Shown here: piece after piece, positions 41,415-49,156 of the stretch
How positions within the stretch are numbered: the first letter of the stretch is position 1
Layout: the number at the start of each line of letters is the position of its first letter
Assembly: GCF_049943955.1 (NCBI RefSeq)
Contig: NZ_JBNFTW010000008.1
Location: 62,001-126,000 of the forward strand
DNA from: Desulfosporosinus sp049943955
GTDB lineage: Bacteria; Bacillota; Desulfitobacteriia; Desulfitobacteriales; Desulfitobacteriaceae
Reading direction: 5' to 3'
DNA length: 64,000 nt
Program-made: the position numbers and the translations under genes
The notes under the pieces: model-generated
Database searches by the model: none
The model's input: the letters and a program-made list of their open reading frames with translations, nothing else
Told to the model about the DNA's origin: nothing

Positions 41415-42665
41415 ATGGCCGTACAACTGAATAATTCGCCGAATACGAATCGTCAATTTTCGTTACGGCGAGCAACTGAGCTTAAACAGAAGATTGCCCC
41501 TTATCTTGAAAAATGCCACTCGATCCCTACAGGTTTTTCAAGTGCTGAGCTGATTCAACAACGTCGTAATCACATCTTAAATTATTTTAAGGCATCAGAT
41601 CAAGACTGGGAGAATTGGCACTGGCAAATAAAACATCGTATCCAAAATACAGATATTCTAAGCGCCCTATTCCCTCAGTTGTCTATTGAACAATGTGCAG
41701 AAATCAAACATATAGGAAGAAGTTTCCGTTGGGCCATATCCCCTTATTATCTTAGCCTCATGGATATTACCGATGCTCAAGACCCCATTCGCTTACAGGG
41801 TCTGCCTTCTTTTGCAGAACTCAGTGATGATTTCGGAGAGGAAGACCCTATGGGAGAAGCTCTTACCAATCCCGCCCCGTGCATTACTCGGAGATACCCC
41901 GATCGTTTAATTATTAATGTCACAAACATGTGTGCCATGTATTGCCGCCACTGTCAACGCCGCCGCAACATCGGAGAAACCGATTCCCATGCTAAAATCG
42001 CAGACCTGAAGGCTGCTTTGGGATATATTCGGGCCAACCCTGAAATAAGGGACGTTTTAATCACAGGAGGAGATGCTCTGCTTTTGAGTAATCAAACTCT
42101 TAACTGGCTACTCGGTGAACTTCATTCGATTCCCCATGTTGAGATCAAACGCCTCGGTACTCGAGTCCCCGTAACCCTTCCCATGCGCATTAATGATGAT
42201 TTATGTTCAATCTTAGCAAAATATCCGCCGATCTACATCAATACTCAGTTCAATCATCCCCAGGAAGTCACCGCAGAAGCTAAAAAGGCAGCAGACAAAC
42301 TTATAGCTGCCGGTGTGGTTTTGGGAAATCAGGCTGTATTACTCAAAGGGATTAATCATCAGCCGGAAATTATGAAGAAGCTTAATCAGGAACTTCTTAA
42401 AATACGAATCCGGCCTTACTATATCTTTCATGCCAAAAATGTCAAGGGAACACGTCATTTTGTACCAAGAATTCAAGATGGGCTCGCAGTTATGAGGCAC
42501 TTAAGAGGGTATACTTCAGGTCTCGCAGTGCCAACCTATATCATAAATGCTCCTAAGGGCGGAGGCAAAACCCCTGTCCTGCCCCAATATTTAGTATCTC
42601 TTAAAGAAAACCATGCCGTTTTGAAAACTTGGGAAGGCAAACTCATCCATTACGATACCCCTTAA
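41415..42665 (+). CDS. eam: Glutamate 2,3-aminomutase (KamA-family radical SAM)
   Basis: A 416-residue radical SAM/PLP enzyme, start at 41415 after GGGAGG. The cluster motif is CAMYCRHC (C-x3-C-x2-C), followed by QRRRNIGE. In lysine 2,3-aminomutase two Asp residues (CDL and VDAP) bind the lysine side-chain amine. Here the matching places read HAKNVKG (Lys) and INAPKGGGK (Asn), the substitutions that mark glutamate 2,3-aminomutase. It should turn L-glutamate into beta-glutamate, a known compatible solute in some anaerobes. It diverges from the BusR-like regulator. Confidence 0.87.
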   Translation: MAVQLNNSPNTNRQFSLRRATELKQKIAPYLEKCHSIPTGFSSAELIQQRRNHILNYFKASDQDWENWHWQIKHRIQNTDILSALFPQLSIEQCAEIKHIGRSFRWAISPYYLSLMDITDAQDPIRLQGLPSFAELSDDFGEEDPMGEALTNPAPCITRRYPDRLIINVTNMCAMYCRHCQRRRNIGETDSHAKIADLKAALGYIRANPEIRDVLITGGDALLLSNQTLNWLLGELHSIPHVEIKRLGTRVPVTLPMRINDDLCSILAKYPPIYINTQFNHPQEVTAEAKKAADKLIAAGVVLGNQAVLLKGINHQPEIMKKLNQELLKIRIRPYYIFHAKNVKGTRHFVPRIQDGLAVMRHLRGYTSGLAVPTYIINAPKGGGKTPVLPQYLVSLKENHAVLKTWEGKLIHYDTP

Positions 42666-42745
42666 AGATAATCTTAGTGTTAATGGAACTTTTGATTTTT
42701 CCCTTTATTAATTTAATAGAATTTTGCGAGAGGAGCGTATGTACC

Positions 42746-42931
42746 ATGAATGAACGCCTTAACAATGAAGAAATTTTGCAGAGAATTCTTAAAACCAATT
42801 CAGATGTGCAGCGTTACTTGGACCTGGCTCCCAGCTATAAACCATCTCTAAAACAAACCATCAAATCACGAGAAACTTCTCAGTATAAAATTCCTCCTGT
42901 AAAATTTCTGAGGACAACGTTAAAACCTTAG
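42746..42931 (+). CDS. Small conserved-looking protein downstream of the aminomutase
   Basis: A 61-residue protein starting at 42746 (MNERLNNEEILQRIL) after GAGAGGAG. It is soluble, rich in Lys/Asn/Leu, has no Cys and has a probable N-terminal amphipathic helix (NNEEILQRILKTNSDVQRYL). It starts 80 bp after the aminomutase stop and ends before a strong terminator, so the two genes share one transcript. I do not recognise a family; a role tied to the aminomutase is possible from position only. Confidence 0.65.
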   Translation: MNERLNNEEILQRILKTNSDVQRYLDLAPSYKPSLKQTIKSRETSQYKIPPVKFLRTTLKP

Positions 42932-42974
42932 TTGTCCTTGAAATCTTCTCTTTCTCCTTCTCTTTCTTCTGTAA

Positions 42975-43003
42975 GGTAACCCTGACGGGTTGCCTCTTTT
43001 TTT
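42975..43003 (+). terminator. Intrinsic terminator of the aminomutase operon
   Basis: GGTAACCC pairs with GGGTTGCC around TGAC and is followed by TCTTTTTTT. Confidence 0.88.
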
Positions 43004-43027
43004 GCAATCGTTTCTGTACTCTATTAT

Positions 43028-43954
43028 TCAGGGATTGCCTTCGTTTGCCTTCTTTCCTTGCCAGGTATCCCGCTCCATGAGCTTTGCATCAATAGCGTTG
43101 AGCACCTCCCATTTTTTGCGGCTCCAAAGCGGCCCGATTAAATCATCAGGAGGCCCATCTCCGGTTAAACGATGAATTATCATCTGTGGAGGCAAAATTT
43201 CTAAAATATTAACAACCAGTGAAACGTAATCTTCTTTCGACATCAAGTCGAAAGGATGAGTCTCATAAAAAGCGGCTAAAGGTGTTCCCTTTAAAACATG
43301 AAGCAGATGAATCTTCAGCCCTTGCAGAGGCAGGTCAGCAACCGCCATGGCCGTTTCCATCATTTCTTCTTTTGATTCTCCCGGCAGGCCCAGAATAATG
43401 TGGGCACATACTCGAATCCCTCTCGAATGCAATCGTTCAAGACCACGGAGGAATTGCTCATAATCATGCCCCCGCCCAATGAACTCCAATGTACGATCAT
43501 GGATAGATTGCAATCCCAATTCGACCCATAAATAAGTTCGCTGATTTAATTCATCCAAGTAATTAATTACCTCATCAGAAAGGCAGTCCGGTCTTGTTGA
43601 GATGGATAGCCCCACAACCCCTTCCTCCTCGAGGGAACCTTCATACAACTCCCGCAACCGTTCAATAGGGGCATAGGTATTCGTAAATGCCTGGAAGTAC
43701 GCCAAGTACTTAGCCTTCGGCCATTTTTTTTTCATTCGTTCCTTTACTTCGGAGAACTGAGCGTGAATTGATAACTCCTGCCGGCCTGCAAAGTCACCAG
43801 ACCCCCGTTCACTGCAATAGATACAGCCTTTTCGTCCCAGAGTCCCATCCCGATTAGGGCAGGTGAAACCGGCATCTAAGGAAACTTTAAAAACTTTTTC
43901 ACCAAATCTTTCACGCAAATGTTTATTAAATGTTACATATCTTTTTTCAGGCAT
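43028..43954 (-). CDS. Radical SAM protein, YhcC/TIGR01212 family
   Basis: A 308-residue radical SAM protein of the YhcC type. The N-terminal FTCPNRDGTLGRKGCIYC carries the cysteines expected for the SAM [4Fe-4S] cluster. SISTRPDCLSDEVINYLDEL, WVELGLQSIHD and GIRVCAHIILGLPGE are conserved in the family. The reaction is not established in bacteria as far as I know. Its start abuts the end of the VOC gene (1-nt overlap), so these and perhaps the Ogt fusion form a short minus-strand operon. Confidence 0.87.
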   Translation of the reverse strand: MPEKRYVTFNKHLRERFGEKVFKVSLDAGFTCPNRDGTLGRKGCIYCSERGSGDFAGRQELSIHAQFSEVKERMKKKWPKAKYLAYFQAFTNTYAPIERLRELYEGSLEEEGVVGLSISTRPDCLSDEVINYLDELNQRTYLWVELGLQSIHDRTLEFIGRGHDYEQFLRGLERLHSRGIRVCAHIILGLPGESKEEMMETAMAVADLPLQGLKIHLLHVLKGTPLAAFYETHPFDLMSKEDYVSLVVNILEILPPQMIIHRLTGDGPPDDLIGPLWSRKKWEVLNAIDAKLMERDTWQGKKANEGNP

Positions 43955-44352
43955 TATAATTCCATTCTTCGTTCTTGATAAAGTTCAAGTTTTTCTCCGC
44001 TGGGACCACGGAAAAAGAAATTATACCGTCCTTCACCCAAGGACATCGGTTCCTTCGAGGGCAACTCAACATGATGTTCTTGTAAGTGTTTAATCCCTTG
44101 GAAAATATCTTCTACCCGAAGTGCTAAATGATTGACAACTCCATCTTCAAACCTTCGGTTATCAACTACTTCAACTAGCTCAATAACAGTATTGCCTAAT
44201 TCCAAGAAAACCAATTCAGCCGCTCCGGGCTTAATTCGCTGTATTAATTTGAAGCCCAGCACTTCTCTATAAAATTGAAGGGCCTTCTCTATATCCAAGG
44301 CTTTTATCCCAATGTGTGCTGCCCCGGTAAACAAAATGGCGTTTTCCAACAA
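43954..44352 (-). CDS. VOC (glyoxalase/epimerase) superfamily protein
   Basis: A 132-residue protein with two beta-alpha-beta-beta-beta modules: HIGIKALDIEKALQFYREVLGFK, then NHLALRVEDIFQGIKHLQEHH. Glu and His metal-ligand positions (HIG, ELVE, HLAL, EKLELYQ) fit methylmalonyl-CoA epimerase or glyoxalase I relatives. No methylmalonyl-CoA genes are near, so no specific reaction is assigned. It lies 18 bp after the HEAT-Ogt fusion gene and overlaps the radical SAM gene by 1 nt. Confidence 0.8.
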   Translation of the reverse strand: MLENAILFTGAAHIGIKALDIEKALQFYREVLGFKLIQRIKPGAAELVFLELGNTVIELVEVVDNRRFEDGVVNHLALRVEDIFQGIKHLQEHHVELPSKEPMSLGEGRYNFFFRGPSGEKLELYQERRMEL

Positions 44353-44370
44353 GCAACCCTCCTACCTTCA

Positions 44371-45555
44371 CTAGCGCCTTACACCTTCTAGTTCTAAAAG
44401 TCTTTGCTTAATATCCAAGCCTCCGGCATATCCTGTTAAAGATCCATTTTTGCCGATGACCCGATGACAAGGAACGATAATTCCAATTGGGTTACAATGA
44501 TTAGCCATTCCGACGGCTCTTTGCCCTTGCGGATTTCCAACGCTTACGGCTAGTTCACCGTAACTTCTTGTCTCGCCATAAGGTATACGCTGAAGTTCTT
44601 CCCACACTTTCTGCTGGAAAGGAGTTCCTTTGGAATGAATAGGGATGGAGAATTGACGGCGAGTCCCCTCAAAATACTCCTTCAACTCTTGAATTGCCCT
44701 GCTGTTTGGCTCACGCCTCCGAATCAGAAACGATCCCGGAAACCAGCGCGAAACCCAACTTTGAAGCTCTTTTTCTTCAGTCTCAGACGAACCGAGACTC
44801 AGCCAGCAGACTCCTTCCGCAGAAGAGGCGATGGTCAATTCAGTCTCAAGATCCCTAATTGTAACCTTTTTCGTCCAAAATGAAATCACCGAGGCTCGCC
44901 AAAGATCAGAAATGTGGTACGTTCTAACCTCTCCGTTTTGATAAAATTCTAACAAACCTTGGTCCTTTTTTAGCCCTAAATCCATTTCTTCTGAAACTTT
45001 CCATTTCGGCCCTGATTCGCGGTAAAGGGGGATAAGTTCCTGGAAAGGCTTCATTAACATATAAATAAAGGCAGCTAATCCCCGTGTCAAAGGCTCTTCA
45101 GACTGCAAAAAAGGTTTTATCCGTTCATCCAGGGGTTCTACCAAGTGCGGAGCATTCTGAGCCATTTGCCCTAAGCCCCACAAAACACCATCTCTTAAAC
45201 TGTCATCTTCCAATAGCCCCGACAACATCCAATTAAACTTTCCGCAGGTTACCGGACAATGAGCAATAATACTGCCAATGGCTTCCGAAGAATTCCAGGC
45301 TGTTCCTCCTGACTCATCATTGAGCATCCAAAAATACCGTCGCAGAATCTCCACAGCAACCTTTTTCTCATCCTGCTCAAGTGCATGAGTTACCACTCCT
45401 AAGGCTTCAACTGCCCGCCAAAATATGAGCCCGTCTTTAACATAAATTCTTGCCATAAGCTGCCGAAGGATATTCCTATTCTCTTTCGCCAGGCTAATAA
45501 GTTTCTCCCAATCCCGGTTTTCCAATGTGTGTTCTACATCTCTCTTAGTAGGCAT
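44371..45555 (-). CDS. HEAT-like domain fused to O6-methylguanine-DNA methyltransferase
   Basis: A 394-residue protein in two parts. Residues 1-200 are helical with HEAT/armadillo-type features and resemble DVU0298-like proteins (LRRYFWMLNDESGGTAWNSSE, DSLRDGVLWGLGQMA). Residues about 210-394 form a complete Ogt/MGMT: PIHSKGTPFQQKVWEELQRI, the recognition segment GQRAVGMANHCNP, and the alkyl-acceptor site PCHRV with Cys363. It should repair O6-alkylguanine by suicidal alkyl transfer. The fusion is unusual for Ogt, which is normally 150-180 residues. It was checked as one continuous frame. Confidence 0.88.
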   Translation of the reverse strand: MPTKRDVEHTLENRDWEKLISLAKENRNILRQLMARIYVKDGLIFWRAVEALGVVTHALEQDEKKVAVEILRRYFWMLNDESGGTAWNSSEAIGSIIAHCPVTCGKFNWMLSGLLEDDSLRDGVLWGLGQMAQNAPHLVEPLDERIKPFLQSEEPLTRGLAAFIYMLMKPFQELIPLYRESGPKWKVSEEMDLGLKKDQGLLEFYQNGEVRTYHISDLWRASVISFWTKKVTIRDLETELTIASSAEGVCWLSLGSSETEEKELQSWVSRWFPGSFLIRRREPNSRAIQELKEYFEGTRRQFSIPIHSKGTPFQQKVWEELQRIPYGETRSYGELAVSVGNPQGQRAVGMANHCNPIGIIVPCHRVIGKNGSLTGYAGGLDIKQRLLELEGVRR

Positions 45556-45668
45556 TGGACACCTTCTTTCACGATTAGATTTCCCGTCCCTGACTCACTT
45601 TGCGTTTAATGTTATTAAAAATCATCTTACCATAAGTGAATTCAGAATAAAACTAACCCTATCAAGGA

Positions 45669-45696
45669 AAGAAGCGGCCTCCAACAGCCGCTTTCA
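45669..45696 (-). terminator. Intrinsic terminator of the tautomerase gene
   Basis: On the minus strand AAGCGGC pairs with GCCGCTT, with GAAAG/CTTTC extending the stem. It lies 13 bp after the tautomerase stop. Confidence 0.7.
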
Positions 45697-45708
45697 TTTT
45701 ACATTGAT

Positions 45709-45924
45709 TTAGTCTTTAATTTCTTTGTATTTGTCCCAATAACCCGACTCCGTGAGGACTTCTCCTCCTACACCCATGTTGCTGTATTCATGTTCGTCGA
45801 GAGTCACCGTAAAGGCTGCCATTGGAATTCCCAAGGCTTGAGAAGCCGCTTGACTCATACCATGTATTAAACTCCTCTTCTGATCCATGGTTAAAATCGG
45901 GCCGTCAAAATTGATCATTGGCAT
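45709..45924 (-). CDS. 4-oxalocrotonate tautomerase-like protein
   Basis: A 71-residue protein of the tautomerase superfamily. It begins MPMINFDGPILTMDQKRSLI, so Pro becomes the N-terminal catalytic base once Met is removed. GMSQAASQALGIP and FTVTLDEHEYSNMGVGGEVL complete the beta-alpha-beta unit, which normally assembles into hexamers. GAGGTGA precedes the start. The physiological substrate is unknown; no aromatic-degradation genes are nearby. Confidence 0.85.
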   Translation of the reverse strand: MPMINFDGPILTMDQKRSLIHGMSQAASQALGIPMAAFTVTLDEHEYSNMGVGGEVLTESGYWDKYKEIKD

Positions 45925-46168
45925 ATCAAATCACCTCTGCTAAAATCTTTCTACCTCTCATAAAATTCCCGATAAAAGGTCAAAACATGTAGACATTTAT
46001 AAATTTTTGTTTCAGTAAGATCCAGAAGAAGGAAATTCTTCGCCCATGTCGAATAGCATTATTAAGTTATAAGTTAAGTAAACTCGTACATTGTCAATGT
46101 TTATTTGAGATAGAACGTACATACAACTAATCATCTTCAGATATTAAATATAGGAATTAGATATAAAG

Positions 46169-46216
46169 AAAGGCCACGGAGGTCGATCGATAGGATCCTC
46201 TTTGGTCTTTTTTAAA
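46169..46216 (+). terminator. Attenuator-like terminator in the trmO leader
   Basis: AAAGGCCACGGAGG pairs with CCTCTTTGGTCTTT (13 of 14 positions, counting G-T) around a 14-nt loop and is followed by TTTT. It lies 62 bp before the trmO start on the coding strand. No gene precedes it on that strand within 45925-46168, so it is best explained as a leader attenuator or the end of a short RNA. I recognise no known riboswitch in the leader. Confidence 0.65.
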
Positions 46217-46277
46217 ATCCTAAAATCCAATGGTCTTAGGAATAATAAAGAATAGTTAAAATTGAGAGGAGATCGTT

Positions 46278-47099
46278 ATGGACATTAATTATCAACCCAT
46301 TGGAACCATTCATACCCCTTATTTCTCCTTTAATGCCCCCCATCAATCTCTCCCTGACGCGCCTGGTGATTTCTGGATCACTTTAAATCCGGAGTATGCC
46401 GGGGCCCTAAAATCCTTAGATAGTTTTAACTATGTCTATGTCCTTTATCATCTCGATCAAGTAAACTCTCCGCTAGAATTATTAACCCATTCTCCTTGGG
46501 CACCGGAACTTGAAATTGGCCTCTTTGCCAGCCGATCCCCCAACAGGCCTAACCCCATTGGTTTAAGCATTGTCAAGATTAAAGAAATCCAGGGCAACGA
46601 GATCATTATTTCGGGAATTGACGCCTTTAACGGAACTCCCTTACTTGACATTAAACCTTACATTCAATTTAGAGACAATGTTGAAGATGCCAATAACGGC
46701 TGGTTCGATTCCCTTCCGGATAAAGACCATACGATTGCCCATGCCCTTGGCCGCCCACACCACCACGATTCAGAGGATGGGCATGATCATGAACACAGCC
46801 ATGGACATGTCCATAGCCATAACCATGACCACGACCATGACCACAACCACGACCATGACCATAACTATGACCACAACCACGACCACGACCATGACCACAA
46901 CCACAACCACGACCACGACCACGACCATGACCACAACCACAACCACGACCATGACCACAACCACAACCACGACCATGACCACAACCACAACCACGACCAT
47001 GACCATGACCATAACCATGACCATAACCATGACCATAACCATCATCATCATGATCATAATCATAGCCACTATCGCTTCCGTAGTGAACATAACGACTAA
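46278..47099 (+). CDS. trmO: TrmO-family tRNA (t6A37) methyltransferase with long His-rich tail
   Basis: A 273-residue protein. Residues 1-150 are a TrmO/TsaA/VirR-type domain (YQPIGTIHTPY, LFASRSPNRPNPIGLS, GTPLLDIKPYI), which uses SAM to methylate t6A37 to m6t6A in tRNA. From about residue 160 to the end it is almost entirely His alternating with Asp or Asn, over 100 residues, with 24-bp repeats in the DNA. The tail should bind metal ions such as Zn, Ni or Co. A tail this long is not part of the known E. coli enzyme. The reading frame is intact to a normal stop. Confidence 0.85.
   Translation: MDINYQPIGTIHTPYFSFNAPHQSLPDAPGDFWITLNPEYAGALKSLDSFNYVYVLYHLDQVNSPLELLTHSPWAPELEIGLFASRSPNRPNPIGLSIVKIKEIQGNEIIISGIDAFNGTPLLDIKPYIQFRDNVEDANNGWFDSLPDKDHTIAHALGRPHHHDSEDGHDHEHSHGHVHSHNHDHDHDHNHDHDHNYDHNHDHDHDHNHNHDHDHDHDHNHNHDHDHNHNHDHDHNHNHDHDHDHNHDHNHDHNHHHHDHNHSHYRFRSEHND
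46800..47060 (+). repeat. His-codon microsatellite with 24-bp units in trmO
   Basis: The stretch is built of CAC/CAT, GAC and AAC codons. A 24-bp unit beginning CACGACCATGACCACAACC and ending ACAAC recurs without change three times (about 46916-46990), encoding HDHDHNHN each time. Such arrays expand and contract by slippage. In frame it lengthens or shortens the His tail without breaking it, as the unit is a multiple of three. Confidence 0.9.
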
Positions 47100-47182
47100 A
47101 GAAGAGTGCACAATGGGGATAGTCCCAAAACGAATTTGTAATGACAATTTGCTCAAGTATTTTAAAATCAAGGTAAGATAAT

Positions 47183-47225
47183 AGCCCAAAAGGCGTTAAA
47201 AGCGTCCTCTTGGGCTTGTTTTTCT
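47183..47225 (+). terminator. Intrinsic terminator of trmO
   Basis: AGCCCAAAAGGCG pairs with GCGTCCTCTTGGGCT (small bulges) and is followed by TGTTTTTC, between trmO and the converging ABC operon. Confidence 0.82.
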
Positions 47226-47287
47226 GACTATTATTTTCCGGAAGCCGTTTTGCAGCAGTACTTTCTTACTAATTTCCTTCTTGAATT

Positions 47288-49156
47288 TTAAACCACCTCA
47301 TGATCCAAGTCCGCTCCGCTGAACTGGCTATTATACAAATCTGCGTAAAAGCCTTTCTGTTCCAAAAGCTCTCCATGATTACCCATTTCAATAATTCTCC
47401 CATGATTCATAACAAGAATCACATCAGCATCGCGAATCGTCGATAACCGATGGGCAATAACAAAACTCGTTCTTCCCTTCATCAGTTCTGTCATAGCCTT
47501 TTGGATATAGACCTCGGTTCTTGAGTCAACACTGCTCGTAGCTTCGTCTAAAATCAAGATAGCCGGGTTTGCCAAAATCGCTCGGGCAATTGTAAGTAGT
47601 TGCTTTTGCCCTTGAGAAATATTTGAGGCTTCTTCATTCAAGATGGTCATATACCCATCAGGCAGAGTTTTTATAAAATGATCAGCATGGGCTGCTTTTG
47701 CCGCCATAATAACTTCTTCCTCGCTTGCCCCCTCACGTCCATAGGCAATGTTCTCCAAAATAGTTCCATTAAATAACCATGTATCCTGCAGCACCATACC
47801 AAAGATATTGCGAAGTTCCCCACGTTTAATATCCCGAATATCCACACCGTCAACAGTAATCTTGCCACCATCCACATCGTAAAAGCGCATGAGTAAATTC
47901 ACTAAAGTAGTCTTACCTGCACCGGTCGGTCCGACAATTGCTATGGTATTTCCTTCCCGGACATCAATATTCATTTTAGTGATCAACGGTTCTTGTTCCT
48001 TATAGCTAAAATCGACATTCTCAAAACTCACATTTCCTTGAGGAAATGGTATTACTTTAGCATCCTCAGAATCAGGAATTTCTTCAACTTCATCTAATAA
48101 TTCAAAAACACGCTCCGCGGAGGCAACGGTTGATTGAATAATATTGGCAATGTTCGCAGTCTGCACAATTGGCATGGTAAACTGACGGGAGTATTGAATA
48201 AAGGCTTGAACGTCTCCAATATTAATTCGGCCATGGGTAACGAAAATTCCCCCAACTACACTGACAATGACATATCCTAAGTTACTGACAAATCGCATAA
48301 GGGGCATGATGATTCCAGAGATAAATTGAGCTTTCCACCCCGCATCATAAAGTCTATCATTAATTTCCTTAAAGGTTTCAATAGACTTACGCTCATGACC
48401 AAAGGCTTTGATGATAATATGACCGGTGAACATTTCCTCCACATGGCCGTTCAGTTCTCCTAATGACTTTTGTTGAGCAGCAAAAAACCTTTGTGAGTGT
48501 TTGGCAATCATCGAAGTGACTAAAATATAGAGAGGCAGAGTCAAGAGAACAATTAGGGTGAGCAAAGGACTGATCGTCAACATCATAACGATGACCCCAA
48601 TAATTGTCACAACAGAAGTAATAAGTTGAGTAAGACTTTGCTGCAAGGTGTTGGCAATATTATCAACGTCATTCGTCACACGGCTTAATATTTCGCCATG
48701 AGTCCTGGCATCAAAGAACCTGAGCGGCAGCAGCGTAAGTTTTTCGTCGACGTCCTTACGCAAATTGTAAACAATTTTTTGTGCCACCCCAGCCATAATA
48801 TATTGTTGAGCATAGCTGAACAAAGAGCTAAGAAGATAGAGAACTATCAGAGTCAGGACAATCCTCCAAATAGCATCAAAATTAATCTTCCCACCATTCA
48901 TAATTCCATCAAACATTATCGTCGTGGCCTGGCCCATAATCTTCGGTCCCACAATACTAAATACAGTACTTAAAATGGCAAACACAACCACAAAACTGAG
49001 TTTTAGTCTCTGGGGCTTTAAATAACCCAAAAGTCTATGCAATGTTCCTTTGAAATTCCTGGCTTTTTCAATAGGTCTTCCAATAGATCCGCCAGGTCCA
49101 CCTGGTCTGCCGCCCATTGGACCCGTTGGTCTTGTCATCTCTCGTTGTCTGCTCAT
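47288..49156 (-). CDS. Heterodimeric ABC exporter, subunit with intact catalytic residues
   Basis: A 622-residue half-transporter: six membrane helices (residues 45-330) and an ATPase domain. Walker A is GPTGAGKTT, Walker B ILILDEATSSVD with the catalytic Glu, and the H-switch FVIAHRLSTI has its His. The signature is degenerate (ISQGQKQLL, not LSGGQ). The partner at 49153 shows the opposite pattern, so the pair forms one good and one poor ATP site, like BmrCD/TM287-288/LmrCD multidrug exporters. It overlaps the partner by 4 nt. The N-terminal 35 residues are a Gly/Pro/Arg-rich cytoplasmic extension. Confidence 0.93.
   Translation of the reverse strand: MSRQREMTRPTGPMGGRPGGPGGSIGRPIEKARNFKGTLHRLLGYLKPQRLKLSFVVVFAILSTVFSIVGPKIMGQATTIMFDGIMNGGKINFDAIWRIVLTLIVLYLLSSLFSYAQQYIMAGVAQKIVYNLRKDVDEKLTLLPLRFFDARTHGEILSRVTNDVDNIANTLQQSLTQLITSVVTIIGVIVMMLTISPLLTLIVLLTLPLYILVTSMIAKHSQRFFAAQQKSLGELNGHVEEMFTGHIIIKAFGHERKSIETFKEINDRLYDAGWKAQFISGIIMPLMRFVSNLGYVIVSVVGGIFVTHGRINIGDVQAFIQYSRQFTMPIVQTANIANIIQSTVASAERVFELLDEVEEIPDSEDAKVIPFPQGNVSFENVDFSYKEQEPLITKMNIDVREGNTIAIVGPTGAGKTTLVNLLMRFYDVDGGKITVDGVDIRDIKRGELRNIFGMVLQDTWLFNGTILENIAYGREGASEEEVIMAAKAAHADHFIKTLPDGYMTILNEEASNISQGQKQLLTIARAILANPAILILDEATSSVDSRTEVYIQKAMTELMKGRTSFVIAHRLSTIRDADVILVMNHGRIIEMGNHGELLEQKGFYADLYNSQFSGADLDHEVV

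Noticed and set aside
41415..42665. Lysine 2,3-aminomutase
   Set aside because: The overall fold is the same, but the two Asp residues that bind the lysine side chain are Lys and Asn here, which points to glutamate as substrate.
46070..46100. Further copy of the dispersed repeat (AAGTAAACTCGTACATTG)
   Set aside because: Only about 11 bases match the 5' module and none of the later landmarks follow, so it may be chance.
46916..46990. 24-bp repeats as a possible CRISPR array
   Set aside because: The units are directly adjacent with no unique spacers, lie inside a coding frame and encode a periodic peptide.
46570..47189. Long open frames on both strands across the His-rich repeat (Thr/Met-rich and Val/Met-rich proteins)
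   Set aside because: They are out-of-frame readings of the same CAC/CAT/GAC/AAC repeat, have no ribosome-binding site and are extreme in composition. The plus-strand TrmO frame starts with a recognised domain.
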